Assembly (NCBI GenBank): GCA_944320135.1
Contig: CALUGI010000001.1
Span: 1 to 64,000, forward strand
DNA: 64,000 nucleotides
Direction of reading: 5' to 3'
DNA from: an uncultured Phocaeicola sp.
GTDB taxonomy: Bacteria > Bacteroidota > Bacteroidia > Bacteroidales > Bacteroidaceae
In this document: positions 30,597-41,010 of the stretch, in pieces
How the letters are laid out: every line of letters starts with the position of its first letter
Numbering within the stretch: position 1 is the first letter of the stretch
Made by a program: the position numbers and the translations under genes
Notes under the pieces: model-generated
Told to the model about the DNA's origin: nothing
What the model saw: the letters and a program-made list of their open reading frames with translations, nothing else
Databases searched by the model: none

Positions 30597-33464
30597 TCAT
30601 TCGCGCAGCAGCGTGTTCATCACCGCCTGCATTACGCGGTCTCTGGTTTCTGCGTCCGGAATGCACTCGAACGGAAAGCCCAGCACGAAAGTGCGGCAGT
30701 CGTCCCCTTTGTAGGCAGTGCCCGTCCCGTAGTTCCCGTCCGTATAGACAAACGTGGAGTATGCCCCCGGAGCCGGAAGGACGCATTGCATGGAAGGCAC
30801 CGCATATATCCGCTCGTTCGCCCGGCCCTGAATTGAGAAACGCGCGCCGGCGCCGAAGACGTCCTTCCCGCCAAGGTTGCTGAACGTGCCGCCGCTGACG
30901 CATTTCAGCACGTCTCTCCCGAAACTTCCGCGCTCTAACCCCTCCTTCAGCCGGGAGCCGCTGACAAACACACGCCCTCCCGCCTTGCAATATTCTTCCA
31001 CGGCTTTGCGGATTTCAGGCGAAAAGCCCTTGTCGTCAGCCCCATAAATAAGGTCAACCATCTCGTAATCATTCAGGCTTACGCTTCCGCTCTCTATACA
31101 TTCGTCGCTGCACGACACGAACGAATACCTTCCGGCGGCACGCTGCACCGACTTTCCGTGGACAAACGCATAGTCGAACGTGTTTCCGGCTATCAGCTTC
31201 CCTTCCAGAGCGGCGTCGCTGAATCCCAACCCGCCTTCCGTTTCTACCCCCATGCGGCTGCGGTCGAAGCTCTGCTGGTAGCCGCAAAAGGCAGGAGTGG
31301 ACACATAAGGCAATCCGGGGTCTGAATACAAATCGAAACCCTCCATCAGAGGCGACTCAATGCGCGCAGGACCGCTCACCTTGTCGAAGGCGTTGACGGC
31401 AAGCACCGTCCCCCGGCTCCGTTTCGCCTTGAAAGCCGAAAGAATCTCCGAAGGAAAGCTCTCCCCTCCCTCGTTGACCGCCGTCACCTTGAAGCTGTAC
31501 ATCAGTCCCGGCTCCACCTTCACGGTATATTCGGGCTTGCGCACATAAACCCCGTTGTCGAAGCCTCCGTATCCCACGCGCGTGTAGACCACATATCCCT
31601 CAGGCTTGGCCGTAGGTTCGAGCGCGTCTTCCGTTGCCGCCCAGCGCAGTTCGAAAGTGTTTTTCTTCTTCCCTTCACGAATAGAAAAGTGGCTTACGGG
31701 CAAAGGCTGCACGGTATAGTCGTCAGCGTGCATCTCGGCAAGGTATTTCAGCACCGACTTGTAGAGCGAACGGCCCACAACAAACTTGAAGGCCGGGTCG
31801 TGCCCCCATTTCATATCGGCAAAGTTCTGGTGCGAAAGCAGTTCGAGAATCATCGAGGGGACGGCCGGAAGGCGCGTCTCGCTGTAATTGCGGTTCCACA
31901 AGCTCCGACGGGTCCAGCTGACGCCGAAGCGGGAACTGATGTCGCGCTGCAAGCCCGTGAGCACCATATCCGCCAAATCGCGCGAGGCGTAGCGCGACGC
32001 TCCGCAAGCGAGCTTTCCGCCGTTGAACCCCGTCGTGTAGATTCCTAACGAGCCTACCGTCGAGTTGTCTTCCCTATAGCCCGCATCCGAATGCACTGCC
32101 AGCGAAAGTTCCAACGGCACTTTCAGTCCCTTTTCATCCGGATTGTAGACAGAACCTCCGCTCAAGTAGTTGACAGAAAGAGAACGCGCGTTGATGTCAT
32201 CGTTGTAGTCGTTCTCTCCTCCGCTCTTGCTGTACACATGATAAGGCATCCCCGCCCATTGGGTTGCATAGCGCGCTCCCTCTAAATAACGGGGAAGGCC
32301 GCTCGTCGCTCCGCCCCGGCTAACGTTTCCCATACCTCCGCCGAAGCGCACCGCATCGGCACAGACCACTCCTTTTTCGGAACTTTCGTTGCTCAGCGCC
32401 ACCATGCCGTAGTCGTTCATTCCCTTGTCGAACTCGAAGGTGCCCAGATACACCCACGTTCCGCCTCCCATGCGCTGGTTGACGTGGAACTCGGTGACGC
32501 CCCCGTTGTGGAACACCAGATACTTCGCGTCAGACACGCTCCGAGGGAGGGTCTGATAGCTGACGTACACCGCGTATCGCCCTTTTTCGGGGATATTTGG
32601 AATCCACTCGGCAAAGGCTTTTTCCGGCTTCGGATTAGTGGAGATAAAGCGGGCCGTGCCCTCGGCGAAAGGATTCTGCCCGTCGGAATACGTGCGGCGT
32701 TTCTGCGCGAATCCGGGAAGTCCGGTATCGGCCCACTTGTTCTTCTTTTCGCCAACCTCCACATAGCGGCTTCCCGAAGGGCAGGAGTCGTTGTCCACCA
32801 CCACCTCATGACGTTGCCAGTCGCGCTCGCGGGGAGTGAACACCACTGCCCCCGCATTTTCCAACATCGGAATCAAGTAAGGCACCACGAACGACTGGGT
32901 GAACAAGTCTTCGGAAGTGCAAAACAAACGCGGCCTCTGCCACTTCCATTTCCCGGCGCGTTTTCGGAAAACCCGCCCGTGGCTTTGCCATAAGGCGACG
33001 TGCTTTTTTTGCAGCCCTTCGCTGATGCGGAAAGGACGCGACACGTTCCTCACCCACGGTTCCCCCTCGTAATCGGTTTTCCCGTAAAGCCGCGACTTGT
33101 CTTTCTTCTTGCGAAACGCATTCGGCACCAGATTTTCGATAGGACATCCGTCGGCATAAACCGTCAAGCCGTAATAGTTTACCGGACCGGGCAGCGTCTG
33201 CCTGAGAGAGCGGTAGATGGCAGAAGTGTTCTCTTCCGTAAAAGGCTGGGCTCCGAAAGCGGCGTCGGCATAAACCGCAAGCGTCTTGCGCTCGTGGTCT
33301 ACCTCAAAACGCTCCAACTTGCACGCGCCTATCTCGGCGTATGACGTTTCATAATTGCTGAAGAAAGCCTCCAACCTCTGGCCCACGGCCTTCTCCAGAC
33401 TTTGCGCTCCGCCCGCCGCGCAGATGCAGCACCATGCCGCAAGCAACAATGCGTATCGTTTCAT
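30597..33464 (-). CDS. Secreted amidase_3-like hydrolase with inserted golvesin domain
   Basis: 955 residues with a signal peptide (to about residue 20). The zinc amidase fold (N-acetylmuramoyl-L-alanine amidase, Amidase_3) is split. The first half has H162 (WQSHGRVF), E185 and AGAVVFTPRERD; the second half has H458 (LAVHSDAG) and E541 (SMILELLSHQN). Between them, at about residues 245-375, is a golvesin-C beta domain (RYAVYVSYQTLPRSVSDAKY, HVNQRMGGGTWVYLGTFEF). A fibronectin type III-like domain (about 600-690) and a C-terminal domain with a Rossmann-like part (EEYCKAGGRVFVSGSRL) follow. Databases often call such proteins xanthan lyase, which the residues do not support. It is the third gene of an exported hydrolase operon, 9 nt behind the C69 gene. 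Confidence 0.82.
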   Translation of the reverse strand: MKRYALLLAAWCCICAAGGAQSLEKAVGQRLEAFFSNYETSYAEIGACKLERFEVDHERKTLAVYADAAFGAQPFTEENTSAIYRSLRQTLPGPVNYYGLTVYADGCPIENLVPNAFRKKKDKSRLYGKTDYEGEPWVRNVSRPFRISEGLQKKHVALWQSHGRVFRKRAGKWKWQRPRLFCTSEDLFTQSFVVPYLIPMLENAGAVVFTPRERDWQRHEVVVDNDSCPSGSRYVEVGEKKNKWADTGLPGFAQKRRTYSDGQNPFAEGTARFISTNPKPEKAFAEWIPNIPEKGRYAVYVSYQTLPRSVSDAKYLVFHNGGVTEFHVNQRMGGGTWVYLGTFEFDKGMNDYGMVALSNESSEKGVVCADAVRFGGGMGNVSRGGATSGLPRYLEGARYATQWAGMPYHVYSKSGGENDYNDDINARSLSVNYLSGGSVYNPDEKGLKVPLELSLAVHSDAGYREDNSTVGSLGIYTTGFNGGKLACGASRYASRDLADMVLTGLQRDISSRFGVSWTRRSLWNRNYSETRLPAVPSMILELLSHQNFADMKWGHDPAFKFVVGRSLYKSVLKYLAEMHADDYTVQPLPVSHFSIREGKKKNTFELRWAATEDALEPTAKPEGYVVYTRVGYGGFDNGVYVRKPEYTVKVEPGLMYSFKVTAVNEGGESFPSEILSAFKAKRSRGTVLAVNAFDKVSGPARIESPLMEGFDLYSDPGLPYVSTPAFCGYQQSFDRSRMGVETEGGLGFSDAALEGKLIAGNTFDYAFVHGKSVQRAAGRYSFVSCSDECIESGSVSLNDYEMVDLIYGADDKGFSPEIRKAVEEYCKAGGRVFVSGSRLKEGLERGSFGRDVLKCVSGGTFSNLGGKDVFGAGARFSIQGRANERIYAVPSMQCVLPAPGAYSTFVYTDGNYGTGTAYKGDDCRTFVLGFPFECIPDAETRDRVMQAVMNTLLRE

Positions 33465-33473
33465 GCCGTTCCG

Positions 33474-35114
33474 CTAAAAAACCTTGTAACGTTCGCCCGT
33501 GGCCTTCACCAGTTCTTTCAGGAAACTTTCGGGATATCCCGGACGATCGAGCGGAGCGGTGTTTCCCGTAGCCGGACGCTGGAGTTGCCCGTCTTTCATC
33601 CGCTTCACCACTCCGTCGTTATAACGGACAATCAGGAACTCTCCCAACTTTTTCCAGCTGCTCACAGCCGTCTGCGCCGCCATCGAGGTGTATTCCGTAA
33701 GGAAGCTCCGCGCCTTCTGCGGGTCTTGTCCGTAAAGTTCCAGCGCGGTGCTCTCAATGCCTTTCTGCGCATCGGCGAAGGTGTCTTCAAGACCGTTCTG
33801 CACGGCGCGCATGTCATCGACCATCATGCTGTAGCGCGGGCGTATCATGCCGGCCACCCAGTTGTAAATCCAGAAGCCTGAATCCCATGAGAAAGTCACG
33901 CAATCGCCGTTCCCTTGTGCATACGGGTAAGGCACCTTGTCAGTCTGGCAATACACGGGAGTGAACACCGTCATGTTCGCGTCGTCCAGGCCGAACCAGA
34001 GCACGCCTCCCACCACGTCGGGCATGTTGGCGCGCATTTGCGACACAAACACGAAGCCGCTCTGCTGGGTCGAGACGGGACGCTCGTTAAAGTACTCCTG
34101 TCCGTCCACTTTGAACGTCAGCGGCGAAAGGCGGTAAGGCGAATGGAAACATCCCGCTCCCATATCCTGAGTGATGTCGAGCGGCGTGCCCTCGTAATGG
34201 TCGCGCATGGCATGTTGGATGTCGCGCACCGACACCTTCCGGTCGGGCTTCACGTAGAGCGGAAGCGGCTCCTTCGACTTCCCCTGGATGTGGGGGAGCC
34301 AGGCTTGCCCCGTGGTCTTGCTGAACATGTTGTAGAAGCTCCACACGCGAGCCTCGCAAGCGCGCAACCCGCTGAAGTCGAGCGGACAATATGCGTCGGC
34401 GAAGCTGAACTCTTCGTTCATGCCGCTGAAGTATCCTTTCTCGCGGGCAAAGGAAATCACGTCGGGCGAATACAGGCAATTGTCCTTGTCGTCCATATCA
34501 AACCGATGGATGCGGCTCTGGTTGGCGTGCGCCGCAATGCAGTCATCCGGTATGCGGACGGCCACCCATACGGCCCCCTTCACTCCCGGCCCCTTCCCTA
34601 TCATCTCCAGAATCCAGGCTTCGTCGGGGTCGGCTATGGAGAACGATTCCCCTCCGCTGCAATACCCGTATTCTTTCACGAGGCCGGTCATCACCTTAAT
34701 GGCCTCCTTAGCGCTTCGGGAACGCTGCAAGGCCACGTAAATAAGGCTGCCGTAGTCCATCACGCCCGTGGTGTCCACCAGCTCAGGACGGCCTCCGAAG
34801 GTGGTCTCGCCGATGGTCACCTGAAACTCGTTGATGTTTCCGATGACGTTGTACGTGCGTTTCGCCTCCTTTATCCGGCCTAAATATTTGCCGGTGTCCC
34901 ACTCGTAGATGTCGCGCACGGCTCCGTCGGGATGCTCGGCCGCCGGATAATGGCACAAGTAGCCGAACAAACCATACGAGTCGGCCGCGTATGACACGAT
35001 TACCGACCCGTCGGCCGACGCTTTCTTACCCACTATAAAATTCGTGCAGGCCCATCCGCCCGACACGCTTGCCGCCAGCATCAGGGCTGCGGCCATCAGT
35101 CTTTTCGCTTTCAT
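33474..35114 (-). CDS. pepD: C69 family dipeptidase
   Basis: 546 residues. Signal peptide to about residue 22 (MKAKRLMAAALMLAASVSGG), then ACTNFIVGKKASADGSVIVS; in the C69 family this Cys becomes the N-terminal nucleophile after processing. Further signatures are YAADSYGLFGYL, NEFQVTIGETTFGGRPEL, GGESFSIADPDEAWILEMIG and HANQSRI. It cleaves dipeptides with broad specificity, here in the periplasm or outside. It is between the M23 peptidase (30 nt) and the amidase (9 nt). A combined role in peptidoglycan or peptide degradation is inferred from the operon. Confidence 0.93.
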   Translation of the reverse strand: MKAKRLMAAALMLAASVSGGWACTNFIVGKKASADGSVIVSYAADSYGLFGYLCHYPAAEHPDGAVRDIYEWDTGKYLGRIKEAKRTYNVIGNINEFQVTIGETTFGGRPELVDTTGVMDYGSLIYVALQRSRSAKEAIKVMTGLVKEYGYCSGGESFSIADPDEAWILEMIGKGPGVKGAVWVAVRIPDDCIAAHANQSRIHRFDMDDKDNCLYSPDVISFAREKGYFSGMNEEFSFADAYCPLDFSGLRACEARVWSFYNMFSKTTGQAWLPHIQGKSKEPLPLYVKPDRKVSVRDIQHAMRDHYEGTPLDITQDMGAGCFHSPYRLSPLTFKVDGQEYFNERPVSTQQSGFVFVSQMRANMPDVVGGVLWFGLDDANMTVFTPVYCQTDKVPYPYAQGNGDCVTFSWDSGFWIYNWVAGMIRPRYSMMVDDMRAVQNGLEDTFADAQKGIESTALELYGQDPQKARSFLTEYTSMAAQTAVSSWKKLGEFLIVRYNDGVVKRMKDGQLQRPATGNTAPLDRPGYPESFLKELVKATGERYKVF

Positions 35115-35144
35115 CTTTATCTTGATGTTTTTTGGTTGTTTCCT

Positions 35145-36809
35145 TCAAAATTCATACTCCTTGCGGGAGAGGTTCCCGCAACGGTCGGTCACTCTCACTT
35201 CGAGCTTGTGAGGAACTCCCGGCCTTATCCTTTCCTTGTCCTGCACCACGAGCACTCCTTTCTTCAGGCCGAAAAGCACAAACTTCCCGTCGATATAGAC
35301 CTTGTAGTCCGCAATGCCCGACTCCCCGTCGCTCACCCGGAAACGGACGTTGCGCGAAGCCCTCCAGCCGCTTTTCCCCAACGGAACGATGCGCGGGGGC
35401 ACGGTGTCGAGCGCCACGGCAAACGTGCCTAACGAACGGACTTTGGTCTTCATCCACCCGCCTTCATACTTTCCGCCCATCGGGGCGCGCCACTTGCCCC
35501 ATTTCTGCACAATATAATATTTCGTGGTGTCGGCCACGGGAAGGCACCGCATTCCTATCGACAGGGAACAATAGCCGTGCAGGGGAACGTATCCGGCATC
35601 CAGCACGTAGTCGAAGGATATGCCCGCGCTGTCGGACACGATGCGGGCGCGGAGCTTCACGTCGTCATACAGGCAATGCTTGGGCACCACTAACTCCAGG
35701 CCGGGACGCTGCACCACGTTCGTGCGGTTCCAACGGAGCGTCTGGCCCCGGCGTTCTTCCGGCGCGGGAATCTCTTGCCTGCACCCTCTCACCGTAAACC
35801 GGCACATGCGGCGATTCCCGAAATTGTCTTCCAGCACATACTCGAACCGATAGTCACGTTCTTCGTCGATGTTTACCACGCCCCGCCCGGAATCCGTATG
35901 CAACAGGCGCAGGCGGTTGCCCGGAGACTTGTACGAACGCATGACCAGCCTCCGCGTGCGACGTTGTTCTTCGTAATCGGTAAACGCATTGATCATCCGG
36001 TTCTCGTCGGGGAGCACCGCATCGGTGGTGCTGTTGAACACCTCGGCGGAATCTACGTAGAGGGTGACTGAATGCACCCCGTAGAAGTTCGACGTGCCGT
36101 CCATGTAATCCTTCGCGCTGATGCCCGCATACACCTTTCCCCAGGCGGAAATCGGTCTGTCCAACCGGGACACGCCCACCAATTTCTTGCGCGGAGAGCC
36201 TTCCACCACTCCCTCTCCCGGCACGGGATACAGGCCCACCAAGCTCGGCACGGGCGGCTTCGTGTCTCTCAGATAGCGCTTGAAGTAAGGCATCGGGTCG
36301 ATGTATTCGTTGGTCTCCGTGCGCCGGAGCTCCAAGTGGAGGTGAGGCCCGGCAGAAGCCCCCTCGTTGCCGCTAATCGCCACAATCTCGCCCCGCTTCA
36401 CGGGAAACTCTCCGGGAGCGAAGCTCAAGTCGCACACAAAGGTCTCATGGGCATACTGGTACTCGCGCACGGCCTTCTGGACATCGGGGGCGAACGAAAG
36501 CACATGCCCGTACACCGAAGTCAGTCCGTTGGGGTGGTTCACGTAGACCGCCTGCCCGTATCCCCCATGCAGCACCGCCACGCGGGCCACATAGCCGTCC
36601 GCCACGCAGCGCACCGGCTTCCCCACCACGCCCTGCGTCTTGATGTCAATCCCGTTATGGAAATGATTCGGCCTCAACTCACCGAAATTCGCGCTCAACA
36701 GCAGAGGAAAGTCGAACGGCGAAGCGAAATAATCTCCGGCTGCATCCTGCGCCCGTCCCGACAATGCGGAAACAAACGCCAAGACCAGTCCTAATTTGTG
36801 TATCGTCAT
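35145..36809 (-). CDS. M23 family metallopeptidase with C-terminal beta domains
   Basis: 554 residues with a signal peptide (cleavage near residue 20). The LytM/M23 catalytic domain lies at about 30-180: zinc ligands H51 and D55 in HNGIDIK and H158 in GPHLHLELRR, the last followed by the usual Tyr-Ile-Asp-Pro. These enzymes cut peptide crosslinks in peptidoglycan. Residues 200-554 are beta-rich, with Ig-like segments (SVTLYVDSAEVFNSTTDAVL, RFRVSDGESGIADYKVYIDG), probably for binding or spacing. It is the first gene of the three-gene leftward operon of exported hydrolases, with a promoter 30 nt upstream. Confidence 0.92.
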   Translation of the reverse strand: MTIHKLGLVLAFVSALSGRAQDAAGDYFASPFDFPLLLSANFGELRPNHFHNGIDIKTQGVVGKPVRCVADGYVARVAVLHGGYGQAVYVNHPNGLTSVYGHVLSFAPDVQKAVREYQYAHETFVCDLSFAPGEFPVKRGEIVAISGNEGASAGPHLHLELRRTETNEYIDPMPYFKRYLRDTKPPVPSLVGLYPVPGEGVVEGSPRKKLVGVSRLDRPISAWGKVYAGISAKDYMDGTSNFYGVHSVTLYVDSAEVFNSTTDAVLPDENRMINAFTDYEEQRRTRRLVMRSYKSPGNRLRLLHTDSGRGVVNIDEERDYRFEYVLEDNFGNRRMCRFTVRGCRQEIPAPEERRGQTLRWNRTNVVQRPGLELVVPKHCLYDDVKLRARIVSDSAGISFDYVLDAGYVPLHGYCSLSIGMRCLPVADTTKYYIVQKWGKWRAPMGGKYEGGWMKTKVRSLGTFAVALDTVPPRIVPLGKSGWRASRNVRFRVSDGESGIADYKVYIDGKFVLFGLKKGVLVVQDKERIRPGVPHKLEVRVTDRCGNLSRKEYEF

Positions 36810-36838
36810 TGTTGTAAAAAAGCATATAAATCCGAGTC

Positions 36839-36846
36839 CAAAGATA
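36839..36846 (-). promoter_or_regulatory. -7 element of the M23-C69-amidase operon
   Basis: TATCTTTG on the minus strand, matching TAnnTTTG, 29 nt ahead of the M23 start codon. The 22-nt repeat array begins 20 nt further upstream. Confidence 0.55.
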
Positions 36847-36866
36847 ATACAAAAAAGCCAATCCAG

Positions 36867-36955
36867 AAAAAACGCGGCCGCTCTTGCTTGAAACGCCCGC
36901 GCATTTTCACCGGAACGCCTCCGCCTTGCCGCCCGGACGCGCGGGCGTTTTCCGG
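36867..36955. repeat. 22-nt intergenic repeat array, four units
   Basis: Units 36867-36890, 36891-36911, 36912-36934 and 36935-36955 (24, 21, 23, 21 nt). A 12-bp inverted repeat (AAACGCCCGCGC with GCGCGGGCGTTT) links the second and fourth. The array lies in the divergent region between the M23 gene and clpB, directly upstream of the M23 promoter. Confidence 0.6.
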
Positions 36956-37092
36956 ACGGAAGGCTGACAGAATTTCACCGTTCACCGCCCCGCACATGTC
37001 AATTAGTCAGCATCGGACGGATTTCATCCGCTGGCAAGCTATTTGATGGAAAGTCATCAGCAAAACAGGATAACAAAGAAAGGAGATTACTT
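36956..37092 (+). promoter_or_regulatory. clpB upstream region
   Basis: It contains TATTTG near 37050 but no full TAnnTTTG match, and no CIRCE inverted repeat. The promoter of clpB, usually heat-inducible, cannot be pinned down. Confidence 0.3.
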
Positions 37093-39681
37093 ATGAACTT
37101 CAACAACTTTACAATCAAATCGCAGGAGGCGGTGCAGGAAGCGGTCAATCTGGTACAGAGCCGCAGCCAGCAGGCCATCGAGCCTGAGCATCTGATGGCA
37201 GGGGTGCTGAAAGTGGGAGAGAACGTGACGAACTTCATCTTCCAGAAACTCGGCGTAAACGGCCAGCAGATTGAGACGGTGCTCGACAAGCAGATAGCTT
37301 CCCTGCCGAAGGTTTCGGGAGGGGAACCCTACCTGAGCCGCGACGCGAACGAGGTGCTGCAAAAAGCAGTTGACTACTCTAAACAGATGGGCGACGAATA
37401 TGTTTCGCTGGAAGCATTGCTTCTCGCATTGCTGAATGTGAAAAGCACGGTTGCCACCATACTGAAAGACGCGGGGCTGACCGACAAGGAGCTTCGTGCA
37501 GCCATCAATGAACTCCGTCAGGGGCAGAACGTGACTTCGCAGTCGAGCGAGGACACCTACCAGTCGCTGAACAAATATGCCATCAATCTGATTGAGGCGG
37601 CCCGGAACGGCAAGCTCGACCCGGTTATCGGACGTGACGAGGAAATCCGCCGTGTGCTCCAGATTCTGAGCCGACGCACGAAGAACAACCCGATTCTGAT
37701 CGGTGAGCCGGGTACCGGTAAGACTGCCATCGTGGAAGGTCTTGCCCAGCGTATCCTTCGCGGCGATGTGCCGGAGAACCTAAAGAACAAACAGCTTTAT
37801 TCATTGGATATGGGTGCGCTGGTTGCAGGTGCCAAATATAAAGGTGAGTTTGAGGAGCGTCTGAAATCGGTTGTCAACGAGGTGAAGAAATCTGAAGGGA
37901 ACATTATCCTTTTCATTGATGAGATTCACACGCTGGTAGGCGCGGGAAAGGGTGAGGGCGCGATGGATGCGGCCAATATTCTGAAGCCGGCACTGGCGCG
38001 CGGAGAGCTGAGAAGCATCGGTGCCACGACTCTCGACGAATATCAGAAGTATTTCGAGAAGGACAAGGCGTTGGAACGTCGTTTCCAGACCGTCATGGTG
38101 GACGAACCGGATACGGCAAGCTCCATTTCCATTCTGCGTGGCTTGAAGGAGCGTTACGAGAACCACCATCAGGTGCGTATCAAGGATGAGGCCATCATCG
38201 CTGCCGTGGAACTGAGCAACCGGTACATCACTGACCGTTTTCTGCCGGACAAGGCCATCGACCTGATGGATGAGGCAGCCGCCAAGCTCCGTATGGAACG
38301 TGACTCGCTTCCGGAAGAGCTGGATGAGATAGAACGCCGTCTGAAGCAGCTCGAAATCGAGCGTGAGGCCATCAAGCGGGAAAAGGATGAGGCGAAACTG
38401 GCCCAGCTGAACAAGGAAATCGCCGAACTGAAGGAACAGGAAACTTCGTACAAAGCCAAATGGCAGAGCGAGAAGGAATTAGTGAACAAGATTCAGCAGA
38501 ACAAGAAGGAGATTGAGCAACTGAAGTTCGAGGCCGACCGCGCGGAGCGTGAAGGCGACTACGGAAAGGTGGCCGAAATCCGCTACGGCAAGCTCCAGGC
38601 ACTTGAGAACGAAATCAAGAGCATACAAGAAGACCTGAAGAAGAAGCAGGGCGACAGTGCCATGATTAAGGAAGAGGTGACCGCCGAGGACATTGCCGAC
38701 GTAGTATCGCGCTGGACGGGAATACCGGTGAGCAAGATGCTACAGAGCGAACGCGACAAGCTGCTCCATCTGGAAGACGAGCTGCACAAGCGGGTCATCG
38801 GTCAGGATGAGGCCATCGAAGCCGTGGCGGATGCGGTGCGCCGGAGCCGTGCGGGACTTCAGGACCCGAAACGTCCGATTGGCTCGTTCATCTTCCTCGG
38901 CACTACGGGTGTGGGAAAGACGGAACTGGCCAAGGCCCTTGCCGAATACCTGTTCGACGACGAGACACTGATGACCCGTATCGACATGAGCGAGTATCAA
39001 GAGAAGCATACCGTCTCCCGTCTGATCGGCGCGCCTCCGGGATACGTGGGTTACGATGAAGGCGGCCAGCTGACGGAGGCCGTGCGCAGGAAGCCGTATT
39101 CGGTGGTGCTGTTCGACGAAATCGAAAAGGCTCATCCGGATGTGTTCAACATCCTGCTTCAGGTGTTGGACGACGGACGGCTGACCGACAACAAGGGCCG
39201 CACGGTGAACTTCAAGAACACCATCATCATCATGACCTCCAACTTGGGAAGTTCGTACATCCAGAGCCAGTTTGAGAAAATCAACGACTCGAACCATGAC
39301 CGAATCGTGGAGGACACGAAAAAGGAAGTGATGGAGATGCTGAAGAAGACCATCCGTCCGGAGTTCCTGAACCGTATCGATGAAATCATCATGTTCCAGC
39401 CGTTGGACAAAGACCAGATCAAGCAGATTGTACGCCTGCAAATCAAAGGAATCCAGAAGATGCTTTCCGACAATGGCGTTACATTACAGATGACGGATGA
39501 AGCCGTAGAGTTTCTGGCCGCAGCGGGATTCGACCCGGAATTCGGCGCACGTCCCGTCAAGCGTGCCATCCAACGCTACTTGCTCAACGACTTGTCGAAG
39601 AAACTTCTGGCGCAGGAAGTGGACCGCACGAAACCCATCGTGGTGGAGCGCAATGCCGACGGATTGAAGTTCCGCAACTGA
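37093..39681 (+). CDS. clpB: ATP-dependent disaggregase ClpB
   Basis: 862 residues, full length. It reactivates aggregated proteins together with DnaK. In order: the N-terminal Clp repeat domain ([20 protein letters not shown], to about 145), AAA-1 with Walker A GEPGTGKT and [12 protein letters not shown], the long middle coiled-coil domain (about 405-525) that distinguishes ClpB from ClpA/C, AAA-2 with [19 protein letters not shown] and [12 protein letters not shown], and the C-terminal oligomerisation part. No ClpP-binding loop is apparent, as expected. It is a single gene followed by a strong terminator. Confidence 0.97.
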   Translation: MNFNNFTIKSQEAVQEAVNLVQSRSQQAIEPEHLMAGVLKVGENVTNFIFQKLGVNGQQIETVLDKQIASLPKVSGGEPYLSRDANEVLQKAVDYSKQMGDEYVSLEALLLALLNVKSTVATILKDAGLTDKELRAAINELRQGQNVTSQSSEDTYQSLNKYAINLIEAARNGKLDPVIGRDEEIRRVLQILSRRTKNNPILIGEPGTGKTAIVEGLAQRILRGDVPENLKNKQLYSLDMGALVAGAKYKGEFEERLKSVVNEVKKSEGNIILFIDEIHTLVGAGKGEGAMDAANILKPALARGELRSIGATTLDEYQKYFEKDKALERRFQTVMVDEPDTASSISILRGLKERYENHHQVRIKDEAIIAAVELSNRYITDRFLPDKAIDLMDEAAAKLRMERDSLPEELDEIERRLKQLEIEREAIKREKDEAKLAQLNKEIAELKEQETSYKAKWQSEKELVNKIQQNKKEIEQLKFEADRAEREGDYGKVAEIRYGKLQALENEIKSIQEDLKKKQGDSAMIKEEVTAEDIADVVSRWTGIPVSKMLQSERDKLLHLEDELHKRVIGQDEAIEAVADAVRRSRAGLQDPKRPIGSFIFLGTTGVGKTELAKALAEYLFDDETLMTRIDMSEYQEKHTVSRLIGAPPGYVGYDEGGQLTEAVRRKPYSVVLFDEIEKAHPDVFNILLQVLDDGRLTDNKGRTVNFKNTIIIMTSNLGSSYIQSQFEKINDSNHDRIVEDTKKEVMEMLKKTIRPEFLNRIDEIIMFQPLDKDQIKQIVRLQIKGIQKMLSDNGVTLQMTDEAVEFLAAAGFDPEFGARPVKRAIQRYLLNDLSKKLLAQEVDRTKPIVVERNADGLKFRN

Positions 39682-39709
39682 CGGATCTGCTATACGCCAA
39701 GAAATATAG

Positions 39710-39749
39710 AAAAGGGGTATGCCGAATGTAGTTTCGGCACACCCCTTTT
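39710..39749. terminator. Bidirectional terminator between clpB and the GH88 gene
   Basis: A 17-bp stem with one mismatch: AAAAGGGGTATGCCGAA (39710-39726) with TTCGGCACACCCCTTTT (39733-39749), 6-nt loop, flanked by A and T runs. It is suited to both converging transcripts. Confidence 0.88.
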
Positions 39750-39771
39750 CCTATGTTATCCCAAATACCTG

Positions 39772-40995
39772 TCAATGTATCTCCCGATAAGCCTTCAGCC
39801 TCAGCAGGGCTTCGATGTAATAATAGTCCGCATAGATGATGGAAGCGTCAATCTCCGACTTGGCGGGCCAATGCCCGGTAGAGTGCATGAGGAAAGCCAC
39901 GTTCTTGTCGCGCGACTGGTATTTGTCCGAACTCAGGCTTGCAAGCATCCTCTCGGCGGCCTCGATGTATTTCGCCCGCTCCGCTCCCTCGCAATATCCC
40001 GCAAGCTCAATCAATGCAGAAGCCACCACACATGCCGCAGAAGCGTCCTTCGGGGCATCCGGGATGCCCGGCGCGCTGAAGTCCCAATAAGGCACGTAAT
40101 CTTCGGGCAGACGTTCCAAATAGACGTCCGTCACTTTCTTCGCGAAATCCAGATATTTCGTATCTTTCGTCTCGCGATAGACCATCGTATATCCGTAGAC
40201 GGCCCACGCCTGACCGCGCGCCCACATGGTGCTGTCGGCGTATCCTTGATGCGTGCATTGCTTGATGCACTTACCGCTCACGGTGTCGTACACGGCCACA
40301 TGATAGGAGGTATAGTCCGGGCGGAACTGGTTCTGCATCGTCTTGTCGGCATGAGACACCGCGATGTCGTAGAGCCGCTTCCCGCCTCCGTTGCGCGAAG
40401 CCCAGAAAAGCATTTCGAGATTCAGCATGTTGTCCATGATGGTGTTGTGCCCGCCATACATCTCCACGTTGCGGGGCCATGAGAGAATCGTCCCTACCGC
40501 CGGATTGAACAAGGTAGCCAACGAGTCGGCTACGGCAAGAATTACCTCTTTGTATTCCGGATTCTGCGTCAGGCGGTAACCGTTCCCGTAACTGCAATAA
40601 ACGAGGAATCCCAAATCATGGTCGTATGCCGGGATGGTTGCAAGGAATCCCAACGATTCGGTGAAGCGTTCCGCTTCCTTGCGGATGGAATCGTTTCCGG
40701 TCGCCTCGTAATCATACCAGAGCACGCCGGGCCAGAATCCGGCAGTCCATTCTTCTTTAGTCGCTTTACGGCAGTTCCACGCGCTTTCGCCCGGATAGAT
40801 GTTTCTCGGCTCCATCGTATAGTCGATGGTATCTCCCTTACGCAAGCTGTCCAATGCGCGATGCAGCTGAGCGTCGCAATAAGCCAACTCCTTGTCCGCG
40901 TCAATCCGTTCGAACGGCTGGGCGCTTTTTCCTCCGGCACAGGCTGACAATACGGCCAACCCTATGCCCCACAATACATTGTTTATCTTCATCAT
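39772..40995 (-). CDS. GH88 unsaturated glucuronyl/galacturonyl hydrolase
   Basis: 407 residues. Lipoprotein signal with SACAGGKSAQ; no acidic residues follow the Cys, so a periplasmic location is likelier than the surface. The alpha/alpha-barrel GH88/105 family is recognised by WTAGFWPGVLWYDYEATGN, HDLGFLVYCSYGNGYRLT, NTIMDNMLNLEMLFWASRNG and ARGQAWAVYGYTMVYRETKD. It removes the unsaturated uronic acid left at chain ends by polysaccharide lyases. It is the third gene of the GH97-GH43-GH88 operon (15 nt after GH43). No lyase gene is present in the window. Confidence 0.9.
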   Translation of the reverse strand: MMKINNVLWGIGLAVLSACAGGKSAQPFERIDADKELAYCDAQLHRALDSLRKGDTIDYTMEPRNIYPGESAWNCRKATKEEWTAGFWPGVLWYDYEATGNDSIRKEAERFTESLGFLATIPAYDHDLGFLVYCSYGNGYRLTQNPEYKEVILAVADSLATLFNPAVGTILSWPRNVEMYGGHNTIMDNMLNLEMLFWASRNGGGKRLYDIAVSHADKTMQNQFRPDYTSYHVAVYDTVSGKCIKQCTHQGYADSTMWARGQAWAVYGYTMVYRETKDTKYLDFAKKVTDVYLERLPEDYVPYWDFSAPGIPDAPKDASAACVVASALIELAGYCEGAERAKYIEAAERMLASLSSDKYQSRDKNVAFLMHSTGHWPAKSEIDASIIYADYYYIEALLRLKAYREIH

Positions 40996-41010
40996 ATCAG
41001 TGTTTATCCG

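Noticed and set aside
36956..37092. CIRCE or other heat-shock operator before clpB
   Set aside because: No TTAGCACTC inverted repeat or other convincing operator is seen.
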